Assembly: GCA_045134375.1 (NCBI GenBank) | Contig: JBGUVL010000015.1 | Coordinates: forward strand, 1-17,374 | Length of the DNA stretch: 17,374 bases | Source of the DNA: JBGUVL01 sp045134375 | GTDB lineage: Bacteria; Bacillota_I; Bacilli_A; Erysipelotrichales; Erysipelotrichaceae | Reading direction: 5' to 3' | Shown here: positions 7,059 through 14,484 of the stretch, piece by piece | Layout: every line of letters starts with the position of its first letter | How positions within the stretch are numbered: position 1 is the first letter of the stretch | Made by a program: the position numbers and the translations under genes | The notes under the pieces: generated by a model | What the model was told of the DNA's origin: nothing | Databases searched by the model: none | The model's input: the letters and a program-made list of their open reading frames with translations, nothing else

Positions 7059-8063
7059 TTATTTTGACAAAGTAATCTCTTGAACATAATTAGTAGAGAA
7101 CATATAACGAATTTCTTCTGTATCGAATTGTTGACCTAATGCCCACATTAATTTTGTTACACAAGCTTCGCTTGTCATATCATAGGCTTGTATCACTCCT
7201 TGTTTTAATACTTTTTGCCCACTTTGATAGATTGAAAAATCACTATTTTCATATAGACACTGCGAACACACTACAACACTAATCCCATTTTGTACAAGCT
7301 TATCTAATTTTGCGATTAAATCTCTACGAATAAAATGAATTCCTCCTGCTCCAAACGCTTCAATCACAATTCCTTTATAATTTTGTTCAATTAAAATATC
7401 GAGAATATTCGGATTCATTCCTGGAATTAATTTTAATAAAAACACATCCGTACATAATTGATCATAGAAATGAAAAGCACCTGATATCGTTGGTAATAGC
7501 GTTTGATCAATCGTTAATCCTCTTGCATCTAATACTCCAACTGGATTTACATTAACACTTTCAAATGCATCAAACCCCATAGTTCTAACTTTAACACACC
7601 GTGTTCCCAACATCAAACAATGATGAAAAGCGATAAAAACACCATGAAGACATGCCTGTGAAGCGGCAAAAAAAGCTAGTCTGATATTATCTACTCCATC
7701 ACTTAAAGGATGTGTCAATGGCAATTGAGAGCCACATAATACAACTGGTATTGGTAAATTAGATAACATAAATGATAAGGCACTAGCGGTATAAGCCATT
7801 GTATCTGTTCCGTGTGTAATCACGATTCCATCACACTCTTTTTGGACCACAGCTTTCTGAATTCGTTTTCCTATCAATAACCATTCTTCCGGTTGTATAT
7901 TACTACTATCTAAAGAAAGAAGATCTTCACAAACTATTTCACTATATTGTGCAGTTCCTATTATATTTATAATATCATTACTACGCAAAGATGGTTCTAA
8001 TCCTTCTTCTCCTTTTTCTGAAGCAATCGTACCCCCTGTAGTTAACAATAGTATTTTTTTCAT
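7059..8063 (-). CDS. ansA: Asparaginase, type I (cytoplasmic)
   Basis: Hydrolyses L-asparagine to L-aspartate and ammonia. The 334-aa protein matches the asparaginase/glutaminase family: TTGGTIAS (8-15) holds the nucleophile Thr12, DSSN (52-55) lies in the substrate-binding region, and ITHGTDTMAYTA (82-93) carries the second catalytic threonine and aspartate (Thr86, Asp87). KVRTMGFDAF fits the region of the catalytic lysine. No signal peptide is present, which suits the cytoplasmic type. GGAGG (8068-8072) places the start at the ATG 8061-8063, four bases on, rather than at the upstream in-frame ATG at 8108, which lacks a binding site. It lies between tcdA and spoIVA, a position where B. subtilis has no such gene. 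Substrate preference for Asn over Gln is inferred from family only. Confidence 0.9.
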   Translation of the reverse strand: MKKILLLTTGGTIASEKGEEGLEPSLRSNDIINIIGTAQYSEIVCEDLLSLDSSNIQPEEWLLIGKRIQKAVVQKECDGIVITHGTDTMAYTASALSFMLSNLPIPVVLCGSQLPLTHPLSDGVDNIRLAFFAASQACLHGVFIAFHHCLMLGTRCVKVRTMGFDAFESVNVNPVGVLDARGLTIDQTLLPTISGAFHFYDQLCTDVFLLKLIPGMNPNILDILIEQNYKGIVIEAFGAGGIHFIRRDLIAKLDKLVQNGISVVVCSQCLYENSDFSIYQSGQKVLKQGVIQAYDMTSEACVTKLMWALGQQFDTEEIRYMFSTNYVQEITLSK

Positions 8064-8119
8064 ATTTCCTCCATTTCCCTGCTCACTAAATGAACAGAGA
8101 TAAATCATATAACAAATCT

Positions 8120-8143
8120 AGACATTAAAAAAAGTCAATGTCT
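8120..8143. repeat. Inverted repeat between tcdA and ansA
   Basis: AGACATT (8120-8126) and AATGTCT (8137-8143) are exact reverse complements with a 10-base spacer that holds a run of seven A (seven T on the minus strand). It directly follows the tcdA stop codon. The T-run sits in the loop rather than after the stem, so it is not a standard terminator; it could be an attenuating hairpin, a binding site, or chance. Confidence 0.3.
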
Positions 8144-8845
8144 CTACTTCAGTAGATCCATAATGACTTCTTTTGCTATTATAATACCAGCAGCACTTGG
8201 TACAAAGGAAACCGAACCAGGAACCGATCTTTTATTTGTTATTTCTTCACTTATTTTTGGTTTCCTTGGGATCTCATAAGAAGAAAGTACTTTAAGATGA
8301 TTTATTTTTCTAGACTTAAGTTCTCGTCGCATTACTTTTGCTAATGGACAAATGCGTGTTTCACTAATATCCATGATTTTTAGCATTTCAGTTTCAAATT
8401 TATTTCCTGTTCCCATACAGCTAATAATTGGTATTTGATGCGATTTCGCTTTTTCAATTAACAAGATTTTTGCACTAACGGTATCAATGGCGTCAACAAT
8501 ATAATCAAATTGATTAAAGTCAATGCTTTCAATCGATTCATAATCAATAAACAAAGGGATAGGATGAACCTTACAGTACGGATTAATATCTTGAATTCTT
8601 TCGTTCATAACTGTTACCTTAGGTTGTCCAACGGTAGAATGAAGAGCAATTATTTGACGATTAATATTCGTCAAGGAAACAACATCATTATCTACAATTG
8701 TAATTTCTCCTATTGCCGCTCTAACTAACGATTCAACACAATGACCTCCTACTCCACCAACACCAAATACAGCTATATGTGCCTGCTTAAGCTTATTGAT
8801 CGAATCGTCTTCCAATAATAATTCCATTCGTGAAAATTCATTCAT
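8144..8845 (-). CDS. tcdA: tRNA threonylcarbamoyladenosine dehydratase (TcdA/CsdL)
   Basis: E1-like enzyme of the ThiF/MoeB superfamily that uses ATP to convert t6A at tRNA position 37 into its cyclic form (ct6A). The 233-aa protein has the nucleotide-binding loop GVGGVGG (28-34), the family motif VDNDVVSLTNINRQ (51-64) with the acidic and Arg/Asn residues of the ATP site, and ISETRICPLAKVMRRELK (160-177) with Cys166, which closely matches TcdA proteins and separates it from ThiF and MoeB. It follows the gpsA stop by one base, with only a weak binding site (AAGG about 12 bases upstream), suggesting translational coupling. It belongs to the cmk-der-gpsA operon. B. subtilis homologue: YrvM. Confidence 0.9.
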   Translation of the reverse strand: MNEFSRMELLLEDDSINKLKQAHIAVFGVGGVGGHCVESLVRAAIGEITIVDNDVVSLTNINRQIIALHSTVGQPKVTVMNERIQDINPYCKVHPIPLFIDYESIESIDFNQFDYIVDAIDTVSAKILLIEKAKSHQIPIISCMGTGNKFETEMLKIMDISETRICPLAKVMRRELKSRKINHLKVLSSYEIPRKPKISEEITNKRSVPGSVSFVPSAAGIIIAKEVIMDLLK

Positions 8846-8846
8846 T

Positions 8847-9842
8847 TTAAAATTCTGCCTTTAAATCGCGTAACATTAGGTCACGTGCACTCTTTTTCGG
8901 CTCTTTTCCTTCATAAAGAACTTTATAAATTTCTTCAATAATTGGCATATTAATATTTTTTTCATGGGCGATCTGATAAACAACTTTTGCCGTTCTTACT
9001 CCTTCTACTGTTTTTTTGTTGTTTTCCCAGAATACTTTAGCACTATTTGCTTGTCCAATCTCAAACCCTGCTTGAAAATTACGAGAATGAATACTTGTAC
9101 ATGTTACAATTAAATCCCCGATTCCAGTTAATCCCATAAAAGTTTCAAAGCGACCACCCATGGCAGTACCAAAACGAATCATTTCTGCCAATCCTCTTGT
9201 CATTAAAGCCGCTCTTGTATTATCACCATAACCTAATCCTGCCAATACGCCACTTGCCACAGCAATTGCATTTTTTAAAGCAACGCCATTCTCGCTACCA
9301 ATCTCATCATTTCCTGTATATACACGCAAGTATTCATTAGAAAAATGCTGTTGTACAAATTTTGCATCATCTTCATTAATAGATACTGCACAAATTGTTG
9401 TCAACAATCGCTGTACTACTTCTTCTGCATGAGAAGGACCAATTAACGACACGACACTGCTTAACTTTTCTTCCGGTATACTTTTGCGAATGACGCAAGA
9501 CATTCTCTCATTTGTTTCTGGATGGAAACCTTTTGAAGTATTAACAAATATTGTTTTTTTATCAATATAAGGAACACATTGTTGACAAACAGATTCAATT
9601 GCTATCGTAGGCACACTTAAAACAACGATGTCACTTCCAGCAACAACACTGATATCCATAGTAGCTTTAATGGCTGGATTCAAATCAACATCATCAAAAA
9701 ATTTTGAATTGCGATGATTTTCATTGATATCATTAACTTCTTCTTCAACAATTCCATAAACGGTTACATCATGACTATTATCAGCTAATACTTGAGCAAT
9801 TCCACATGCCCAACTTCCACTTCCTAAAATTACTGCCTTCAC
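8847..9842 (-). CDS. gpsA: Glycerol-3-phosphate dehydrogenase [NAD(P)+]
   Basis: Reduces dihydroxyacetone phosphate to sn-glycerol 3-phosphate, the backbone for membrane phospholipids. The 331-aa protein begins with the nucleotide-binding GSGSWACGIA (7-16) and keeps TSKGF (Lys104), GPSHAEEV (135-142), VALKNAIAVASG (Lys190, the catalytic lysine), GYGDNTRAALMTRGLAEM and GLTGIGDLIVTCTS. The stretch before the catalytic lysine reads GSENGVALKN where most relatives have GVELGGALKN, a mild divergence. The start codon is GTG (9840-9842), with AGGAGG at 9852-9857; this binding site shares bases with the der stop codon TAG, so translation is likely coupled to der. The der-gpsA-spoIVA order is shared with B. 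subtilis. Confidence 0.96.
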   Translation of the reverse strand: MKAVILGSGSWACGIAQVLADNSHDVTVYGIVEEEVNDINENHRNSKFFDDVDLNPAIKATMDISVVAGSDIVVLSVPTIAIESVCQQCVPYIDKKTIFVNTSKGFHPETNERMSCVIRKSIPEEKLSSVVSLIGPSHAEEVVQRLLTTICAVSINEDDAKFVQQHFSNEYLRVYTGNDEIGSENGVALKNAIAVASGVLAGLGYGDNTRAALMTRGLAEMIRFGTAMGGRFETFMGLTGIGDLIVTCTSIHSRNFQAGFEIGQANSAKVFWENNKKTVEGVRTAKVVYQIAHEKNINMPIIEEIYKVLYEGKEPKKSARDLMLRDLKAEF

Positions 9843-9855
9843 AATTCTTTTCCTC

Positions 9856-11166
9856 CTATCGTTGACGTTCTCTTGCTAAAATACGAAGAGTGGTGCCTTG
9901 AAATCCAAATGCCTCTCGTAATTTATTCTCTAGAAATCGATTATAACTAAAATGTAAAAGTTCAGGATCATTAACAAATAAAACAAATGTTGGTGGCGCT
10001 ACTGACACCTGCGATGCATAATAGATTTTTAAACGTTGTCCATTATGAGTTGGTGGTGGTGTCATAAGTTGCGCATCCATAATAACTTCATTAATAACGT
10101 TTGTTGGAACGCGTAATAATGAATAATCATGAACTTCATCAATTAAAGGTAATAATGTTGAAACTCTCTGTTTCGTTTTTGCACTAACAAAAGCAATTGG
10201 TGCATAAGATAAATAAGGAAATTGTTTTCGTATTTCTGCTTCTACCTGATTGATCGTACGATCGTCTTTTTCCACAGTGTCCCATTTGTTGTAAACAATA
10301 ATAATTCCTTTACCAGCTTCGTGTGCGAAACCTGCCACATGTTTATCTTGTTCACGAATTCCTAATTCGCCATCAATTACAACCAATATTACATCACTAC
10401 GCTCAATTGCACTCATTGCACGCATGACCGAATATTTTTCAATATTTTCATAGATTTTACCACGTTTTCTGATACCAGCAGTATCAATTACAACATATTC
10501 TTTTCCTTCTCTTTTAAAAGGAGTATCAATGGCATCTCTGGTCGTCCCTTCAATATTTGAAACAATAACGCGATCTTGATTAAGAATCGCATTAACAAGA
10601 GAAGATTTCCCTACATTAGGACGACCAATTACTGCAAATTTTGTCATCTCATCATAAGTGTTCCGCTTAGTATTTTCAAAAGAAGAAATAATCTTATCTA
10701 ACATATCACCAATTCCAATACCATGCACACCAGATAATGCAATTGGATCACCTATACCCAACTGATAAAACTCATAAATATCATTTATCATTTGCGTATC
10801 ATCAATTTTATTTACTACTAAGATAACTTCTTTATTTGTTTTTCGTAACAATGAAGCAATATATTCGTCATCTCTTGTTACGCCATCTTTTCCATTGACC
10901 ACAAAAAGTATCGTGTCTGCTTCTTCCAAAGCAATTTCTACTTGCATCTGTATTTCTTCTTTAAATGGTTGATCAGCTAATTGAATTCCTCCTGTATCAA
11001 TCACTCTGAATTCTTTCGTTAACCATTCTGCCTTGCCATAGATTCGATCTCTAGTAACCCCTGGGGTATCTTCTACAATCGACTTTTTTTCACCGATGAT
11101 ACGATTAAAAATAGTTGATTTTCCCACATTTGGGCGACCTACAATAGCACAAATTCCATGTATCAT
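9856..11166 (-). CDS. der: Ribosome biogenesis GTPase Der (EngA)
   Basis: Essential GTPase with two G domains in tandem, acting in 50S ribosomal subunit assembly. In 436 aa, the first domain has GRPNVGKST (10-18), DTGG (57-60) and NKID (119-122); the second has GRPNVGKSS (181-189), DTAG (228-231) and NKWD (293-296). A KH-like C-terminal domain follows, ending FGFQGTTLRILARERQR, typical of Der. The ATG at 11164-11166 is preceded by TAGGT, which overlaps the cmk stop codon. Six bases separate it from cmk. The cmk and der neighbourhood is conserved in Bacillota, but the rpsA-like gene often found between them is absent here. Confidence 0.98.
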   Translation of the reverse strand: MIHGICAIVGRPNVGKSTIFNRIIGEKKSIVEDTPGVTRDRIYGKAEWLTKEFRVIDTGGIQLADQPFKEEIQMQVEIALEEADTILFVVNGKDGVTRDDEYIASLLRKTNKEVILVVNKIDDTQMINDIYEFYQLGIGDPIALSGVHGIGIGDMLDKIISSFENTKRNTYDEMTKFAVIGRPNVGKSSLVNAILNQDRVIVSNIEGTTRDAIDTPFKREGKEYVVIDTAGIRKRGKIYENIEKYSVMRAMSAIERSDVILVVIDGELGIREQDKHVAGFAHEAGKGIIIVYNKWDTVEKDDRTINQVEAEIRKQFPYLSYAPIAFVSAKTKQRVSTLLPLIDEVHDYSLLRVPTNVINEVIMDAQLMTPPPTHNGQRLKIYYASQVSVAPPTFVLFVNDPELLHFSYNRFLENKLREAFGFQGTTLRILARERQR

Positions 11167-11172
11167 AATTAC

Positions 11173-11835
11173 CTACTTTCTAATTACGCCTTCAATCAGT
11201 TGCATTATGGTAGTACATACTTCTTCAATGCTCATATGAGAAGTGTCTACCTCAATCGCATCTTCTGCCTTTTGCAATGGAGAATGTTCTCGATGCATAT
11301 CAATATAATCACGTTGTTTTAAATCCGCAGAAATTTCTTCCAAATTTGCTTTTAAACCTTTCTTCATTAATTCTTGATAACGTCGCATTGCTCTGCTTTC
11401 TACACTAGCAACTAAATAAATCTTTAATTCTGCATCTGGTAGAACAACGGTTCCAATGTCTCTTCCATCAAGAATACACCCTTTTTGAGCCGCAATCTCA
11501 CGCTGCTTCTCAACCAATTTGATACGTACCATTGCCTTTTGTGATATCAAAGAAGCTCTCATGCCATTTTCATTGGTTCGAATTTCACTACTAACATCTT
11601 CACCATTAATATAGACATGTTGCAAATCATCAAACGTAATCTTAATGTGATCCATCAGTTGTTGTAATTGTTTTTCATCATCAATATCAATTCCTTTTTG
11701 AAAAGCTTCATAAGCACAACAACGATACATTGCACCCGTGTCTAAATAGACATAACCCAAACGTTCTGCTAATAATTTCGATATCGTACTTTTTCCTGCT
11801 GCTCCCGGTCCATCAATCGCAATATTGATTTTCAT
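11173..11835 (-). CDS. cmk: Cytidylate kinase
   Basis: Phosphorylates CMP and dCMP with ATP, feeding RNA, DNA and lipid precursor pools. The 220-aa protein has the P-loop GPGAAGKST (9-17), DTGAMYR at the start of the CMP-binding domain, DGRDIGTVVLPDAELKIYLVAS and the lid arginines in a RRYQE/ QRD context. The start is the ATG at 11833-11835, with GGAGG (11845-11849) nine bases upstream; the longer open frame upstream lacks a better site. The ATG overlaps the TAA stop of the preceding gene by one base (TAATG), a classic arrangement for coupled translation. The next gene is der. Confidence 0.97.
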   Translation of the reverse strand: MKINIAIDGPGAAGKSTISKLLAERLGYVYLDTGAMYRCCAYEAFQKGIDIDDEKQLQQLMDHIKITFDDLQHVYINGEDVSSEIRTNENGMRASLISQKAMVRIKLVEKQREIAAQKGCILDGRDIGTVVLPDAELKIYLVASVESRAMRRYQELMKKGLKANLEEISADLKQRDYIDMHREHSPLQKAEDAIEVDTSHMSIEEVCTTIMQLIEGVIRK

Positions 11836-12710
11836 TATATAATTCCTCCACTTACCAGCCAATAAACAACTATACCAATGACTGACAACAATGCTATGAT
11901 CAGTATCGTAATAATAATGTTTAATAATCGGTTGCTAGAATCCACACCATTATTTAAATCATTTAACTCATCTTTATATTCTTCCATTTGTACTTTGAGT
12001 TTACGTGTTTCTTCCATCAATTCTGTTTTAGAAAAATGATCAAAATCATCTTCTTTGTCTTCTTTTACAGTATGTAATTGTTGATTTGTCTCAATTAATT
12101 GTGACTCTAACATAGCAATTCGCTTTTCTAATTGAGTACTTTCATTTACATTTTTAATTTCTTTATTCTCTTCTTTCGCCTTTTCCATTGCTTCTTTATC
12201 TACCATTGTATTTTCCTCTTTCGGCAAATCAACAACAGCATCCTTGTTTACAGCTTGAACCACATTATGATCATTATTCTCATCTTCATTCAAAAGTTCA
12301 AATACCGCTTTTGAAATTTCCATAGTTTCTTCAGAACGATTATTTTCTGTTTCAATGGATTCCACATAATTTGCTCTTTTTTCACGATTTTTGCTGTTTA
12401 ATTGCTGTAGGATATCAAGTCTAGTATCCTCATATTCTCGAACACCCTTTTTGATATTATAATCACGAACCTCTTGAATAAAACTATCCAAATATTCATT
12501 TTTAAAAGAGGAATCGAAATCGTTACGAGAAACAGTTTCCACATATCCAGAATCCTTTTCATGAGTAGGAACGTAATCATTCATTTTATTTGTTCGTGTT
12601 ATTTTTTTGATTGTTTCTTCTGTTTCAGAAGGAACTTTTTTTACGATTTGTTCGTTTTCTATTGAATTTCTTAAATCTGCATATTTTTTTACTCTTGATA
12701 ACTGTTCCAT
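11835..12710 (-). CDS. Tail-anchored coiled-coil protein of unknown function
   Basis: I do not recognise this 291-aa protein. It begins with a short basic segment, MEQLSRVKKYADLRNSI, which looks like a linear motif, then a long charged, asparagine- and glutamate-rich region (about 20-170) of low complexity and probably disordered. Residues about 188-250 have the heptad spacing of a coiled coil (LEKRIAMLESQLIETNQQL and following). A single membrane segment of aliphatic residues lies near 263-285, with only a few residues after it, so the bulk should face the cytoplasm. The binding site is GGGGG (12718-12722), pairing less well than GGAGG. It is the first gene of the cmk-der-gpsA-tcdA operon and its stop overlaps cmk by one base. 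A structural or scaffold role at the membrane, perhaps in division or envelope work, is only a guess. Confidence 0.75.
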   Translation of the reverse strand: MEQLSRVKKYADLRNSIENEQIVKKVPSETEETIKKITRTNKMNDYVPTHEKDSGYVETVSRNDFDSSFKNEYLDSFIQEVRDYNIKKGVREYEDTRLDILQQLNSKNREKRANYVESIETENNRSEETMEISKAVFELLNEDENNDHNVVQAVNKDAVVDLPKEENTMVDKEAMEKAKEENKEIKNVNESTQLEKRIAMLESQLIETNQQLHTVKEDKEDDFDHFSKTELMEETRKLKVQMEEYKDELNDLNNGVDSSNRLLNIIITILIIALLSVIGIVVYWLVSGGII

Positions 12711-12733
12711 AAAAAGACCCCCAATTCTTAATT

Positions 12734-12742
12734 ATTATAACA
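12734..12742 (-). promoter_or_regulatory. Extended -10 promoter of the cmk-der-gpsA-tcdA operon
   Basis: On the minus strand TGTTATAAT (TGnTATAAT) lies about 23 bases before the start of the coiled-coil gene. No -35 box stands at 17 bases. A second TATAAT lies further up at 12757-12762 without the TG extension. The leader would be about 17 bases. Confidence 0.5.
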
Positions 12743-12765
12743 AACTATCCTTTAAAATTATAGTA

Positions 12766-12801
12766 GCAAAATAAAACAAGAAGAGTTTTTAAGCTCTTCC
12801 T
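12766..12801 (-). terminator. Rho-independent terminator of efp
   Basis: On the minus strand AGGAAGAG (12801-12794) pairs with CTCTTCTT (12785-12778), eight pairs with one G-T, around an 8-base loop that includes the efp stop codon; a T-rich tail (TGTTTTATTTT) follows. It ends the efp transcript and isolates the next operon. Confidence 0.7.
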
Positions 12802-13346
12802 GCATATTTACCATCACTTGTGCTTACTAAGATTACTTCATCCTGATCAATGAACAACGGAACACGTACTTCCAATCCTGTTTCAAGTTTTACCGTTTTC
12901 TGAGCATTGGTAGCCGTATCTCCCTTCACTGCTGGTTCTGCTTCTACGATTTGTAAAGCTACCTTATCTGGAAGAATTACTCCAAGAATTTCTCCTTCAT
13001 AGCTAGAAATCATGACATTATCATTTTCCTTTAAGAATTTCATTTCCCACTCTAAAGAATCTTTTGGAATTTCAATCTGTTCATAAGTTTCGTTATCCAT
13101 AAACATCAATCCATCTCCAGCATCATATAAGTACTGCATTTCTTTCTTTTCAATATGTGCCTTTTCTACTTTATCTCCAGCTCCAAAAGATAATTCTACG
13201 TTAGCCCCTGTTCTAAGATTTCTAACTTTTACTTTTACGACCATTGCACTTCTAGCTGTTTTATTTTGTGAAAAATCCTGAACGACATAAATATTGTTTT
13301 CATATAAAATAGTAACACCTGGTTTTAATTCGTTTGATTGTAACAT
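12789..13346 (-). CDS. efp: Elongation factor P with arginine at position 32
   Basis: EF-P binds stalled ribosomes between the P and E sites and speeds peptide bond formation at polyproline stretches. The 185-aa protein has the three-domain layout: an N-terminal KOW-like domain with ELKPGV and NLRTGANVE, the OB domain beginning at MQYLYDAGDGLMFMDNETYEQ, and the C-terminal OB domain ending LEVRVPLFIDQDEVILVST and GKYAGRA. The tip loop of domain I normally reads KPGKG with modified Lys32; here residues 29-33 read KTARS, with Arg32. The ATG at 13344-13346 is chosen, 11 bases after AAGGAG (13358-13363); an upstream in-frame TTG is only 2 bases away. It has a strong promoter and terminator of its own. 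A divergent EF-P paralogue is possible, but the rest of the chain looks like a standard EF-P. Confidence 0.95.
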   Translation of the reverse strand: MLQSNELKPGVTILYENNIYVVQDFSQNKTARSAMVVKVKVRNLRTGANVELSFGAGDKVEKAHIEKKEMQYLYDAGDGLMFMDNETYEQIEIPKDSLEWEMKFLKENDNVMISSYEGEILGVILPDKVALQIVEAEPAVKGDTATNAQKTVKLETGLEVRVPLFIDQDEVILVSTSDGKYAGRA

Positions 13347-13376
13347 ATATTGCAAGTCTCCTTTTTATCCCTTTCT

Positions 13377-13404
13377 ATTTTATCGAAAATAACGATTTTG
13401 TCAA
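13377..13404 (-). promoter_or_regulatory. Sigma-A promoter of efp
   Basis: On the minus strand a perfect -35 TTGACA (13399-13404) and -10 TAAAAT (13377-13382) are 16 bases apart. It lies in the gap between the comG operon and efp; as no terminator is seen after the last comG gene, some read-through into efp is also possible. Confidence 0.8.
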
Positions 13405-13413
13405 TGTATATTG

Positions 13414-13719
13414 CTATTTCCTTATATAGAATCTTGTATAACTAAAGCTTTCTGCACAAATAAAGTGCATCATAAACAGATAAAGAAACAAAGAAATGGA
13501 TAGATAGTGTTCTATATACAACATCAACAAGGAAGCTAGAAGTGCAAATAATGAATCAAAACATTCTATTTCCTCTTTATTTTTTATTGGAAAAAAATGA
13601 AATAGACTTAATAGAACAATATACATAAAAATGTGATGAATGGAGAATTGCAGGTAATTCATGATTAATGCAAAATTATAAAATAAAAAATAAAAGAAAA
13701 CAGCAATTACAAAATGCAT
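13414..13719 (-). CDS. Small hydrophobic membrane protein, last gene of the comG operon
   Basis: An unrecognised 101-aa protein, rich in Phe, Leu and Ile. It appears to have three or four membrane segments (about residues 2-20, 27-47, 60-76 and 78-94) joined by short loops, with a charged stretch PIKNKEEIECFD near 49-60 and a basic end (YTRFYIRK). The ATG at 13717-13719 is favoured because GGGTG (13725-13729) lies just upstream; the frame is open a further ten codons. It begins 26 bases after the comGG-like gene and so is probably co-transcribed with the pseudopilus genes. It lacks the aspartate motifs of a prepilin peptidase (A24) and is much too short to be one. A role in DNA uptake is inferred from position only. 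Confidence 0.6.
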   Translation of the reverse strand: MHFVIAVFFYFLFYNFALIMNYLQFSIHHIFMYIVLLSLFHFFPIKNKEEIECFDSLFALLASLLMLYIEHYLSISLFLYLFMMHFICAESFSYTRFYIRK

Positions 13720-13745
13720 AAATTCACCCTTTATTAGTATGAACA

Positions 13746-14114
13746 TCATGTCTCCAAATATGTATAAGATAATACTTCTAATTCTATATCATCAAATATT
13801 AATTCACTTTTTAGTAATTGCCTTGCGCTTTGAAATATTGTAATAATGCAAGTAACATCGTCATATGTAAAATCAATCGTATAGTCATTAAAATAAATTG
13901 TTTCCTCTTTTTCTTTGTAATTAGTTAAATCATTGATTGCTTTTCTAATGGCATAGATTTCTGCACTATCAAAATTGCTATCTCCAATAGAATGCACCAA
14001 TGTCACAGAAAAGCAAAGTATGAAACTACAGAAACTCATTATTACATTCAATAATAATAAGCCATACAAACTAAAAAAACCATTATTTTTGACACCCAAT
14101 AATTCTTTTTTCAT
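13746..14114 (-). CDS. ComGG-like minor pseudopilin
   Basis: A 122-aa protein with a short basic leader, a possible processing site at NNG-FFSLY (after Gly12) and one hydrophobic helix (about residues 13-35), followed by a soluble part. The glutamate usual at mature position 5 of pilins is a tyrosine here, as is also tolerated in ComGG proteins. AAGGAG with 6 bases of spacing marks the ATG at 14112-14114; the frame is open 33 codons further upstream but that stretch overlaps comGF. It overlaps the comGF gene by 32 bases. Identification rests on order (seventh gene of the operon), size and the helix; sequence similarity to known ComGG is too low to judge by eye. Confidence 0.6.
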   Translation of the reverse strand: MKKELLGVKNNGFFSLYGLLLLNVIMSFCSFILCFSVTLVHSIGDSNFDSAEIYAIRKAINDLTNYKEKEETIYFNDYTIDFTYDDVTCIITIFQSARQLLKSELIFDDIELEVLSYTYLET

Positions 14115-14484
14115 ATTCTTCTCCTTGAAAACGATAATGGATATAGTGACAAGCATCAGCAGAAGTAAAGAAAACATCTTGTAAGGAAGAAAAAAATACT
14201 TGATATCCGTCATTTAAAATTAATTTATCTTCATCAAAACAAAAAACAAAATCTCTTTGTAAATAATGAAAAGCTAACATATCCCCTTCTAAATGTTGAT
14301 CTTTACTTAAGGCATATAACATCCTTATTTGATGAATACTGCTTTCTTTTGAAACCAAGTATGGTTGCCACCGAATGGAAACCATCATAGCAATGAGGAT
14401 ACCAAGCAAAATAACACAAAAGCTACATATCATCATTGCAAGTATCGCTTCAAGCAACGTAAAGGCATGTAATTTTACTTTCAT
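14083..14484 (-). CDS. comGF: ComGF-like minor pseudopilin
   Basis: Minor pseudopilin of the competence DNA-uptake apparatus. The 133-aa protein begins MKVKLHA followed by FTLLEAILAMM, a type IV prepilin N-terminus with Glu at mature position 5 and alanine rather than glycine before the cleavage site. A hydrophobic helix (to about residue 30) and a soluble domain of ComGF size follow; a late segment with HYIHYRFQGEEYEKR resembles the end of ComGF. The ATG at 14482-14484 is favoured, with AAGGA 6 bases before it; another ATG two codons earlier is too close to the binding site. It overlaps the preceding comGE-like gene by 35 bases and the next by 32. Confidence 0.75.
   Translation of the reverse strand: MKVKLHAFTLLEAILAMMICSFCVILLGILIAMMVSIRWQPYLVSKESSIHQIRMLYALSKDQHLEGDMLAFHYLQRDFVFCFDEDKLILNDGYQVFFSSLQDVFFTSADACHYIHYRFQGEEYEKRIIGCQK

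Noticed and set aside
8064..8143. TTGACT on the minus strand as the -35 of an ansA promoter
   Set aside because: No -10 box stands at 16-18 bases; the nearest candidates (TTATAT, TATGAT) are 20 or more bases away.
12132..12665. Open frames on both strands overlapping the coiled-coil gene
   Set aside because: They are rich in Phe and Ile as expected from the complement of Glu/Lys/Asn codons, lack binding sites, and the coiled-coil frame is longer and joined to cmk.
13383..13398. Small inverted repeat ATCG-CGAT between the -35 and -10 of efp as an operator
   Set aside because: Arms are only four bases and efp is usually constitutive; chance is the simpler reading.
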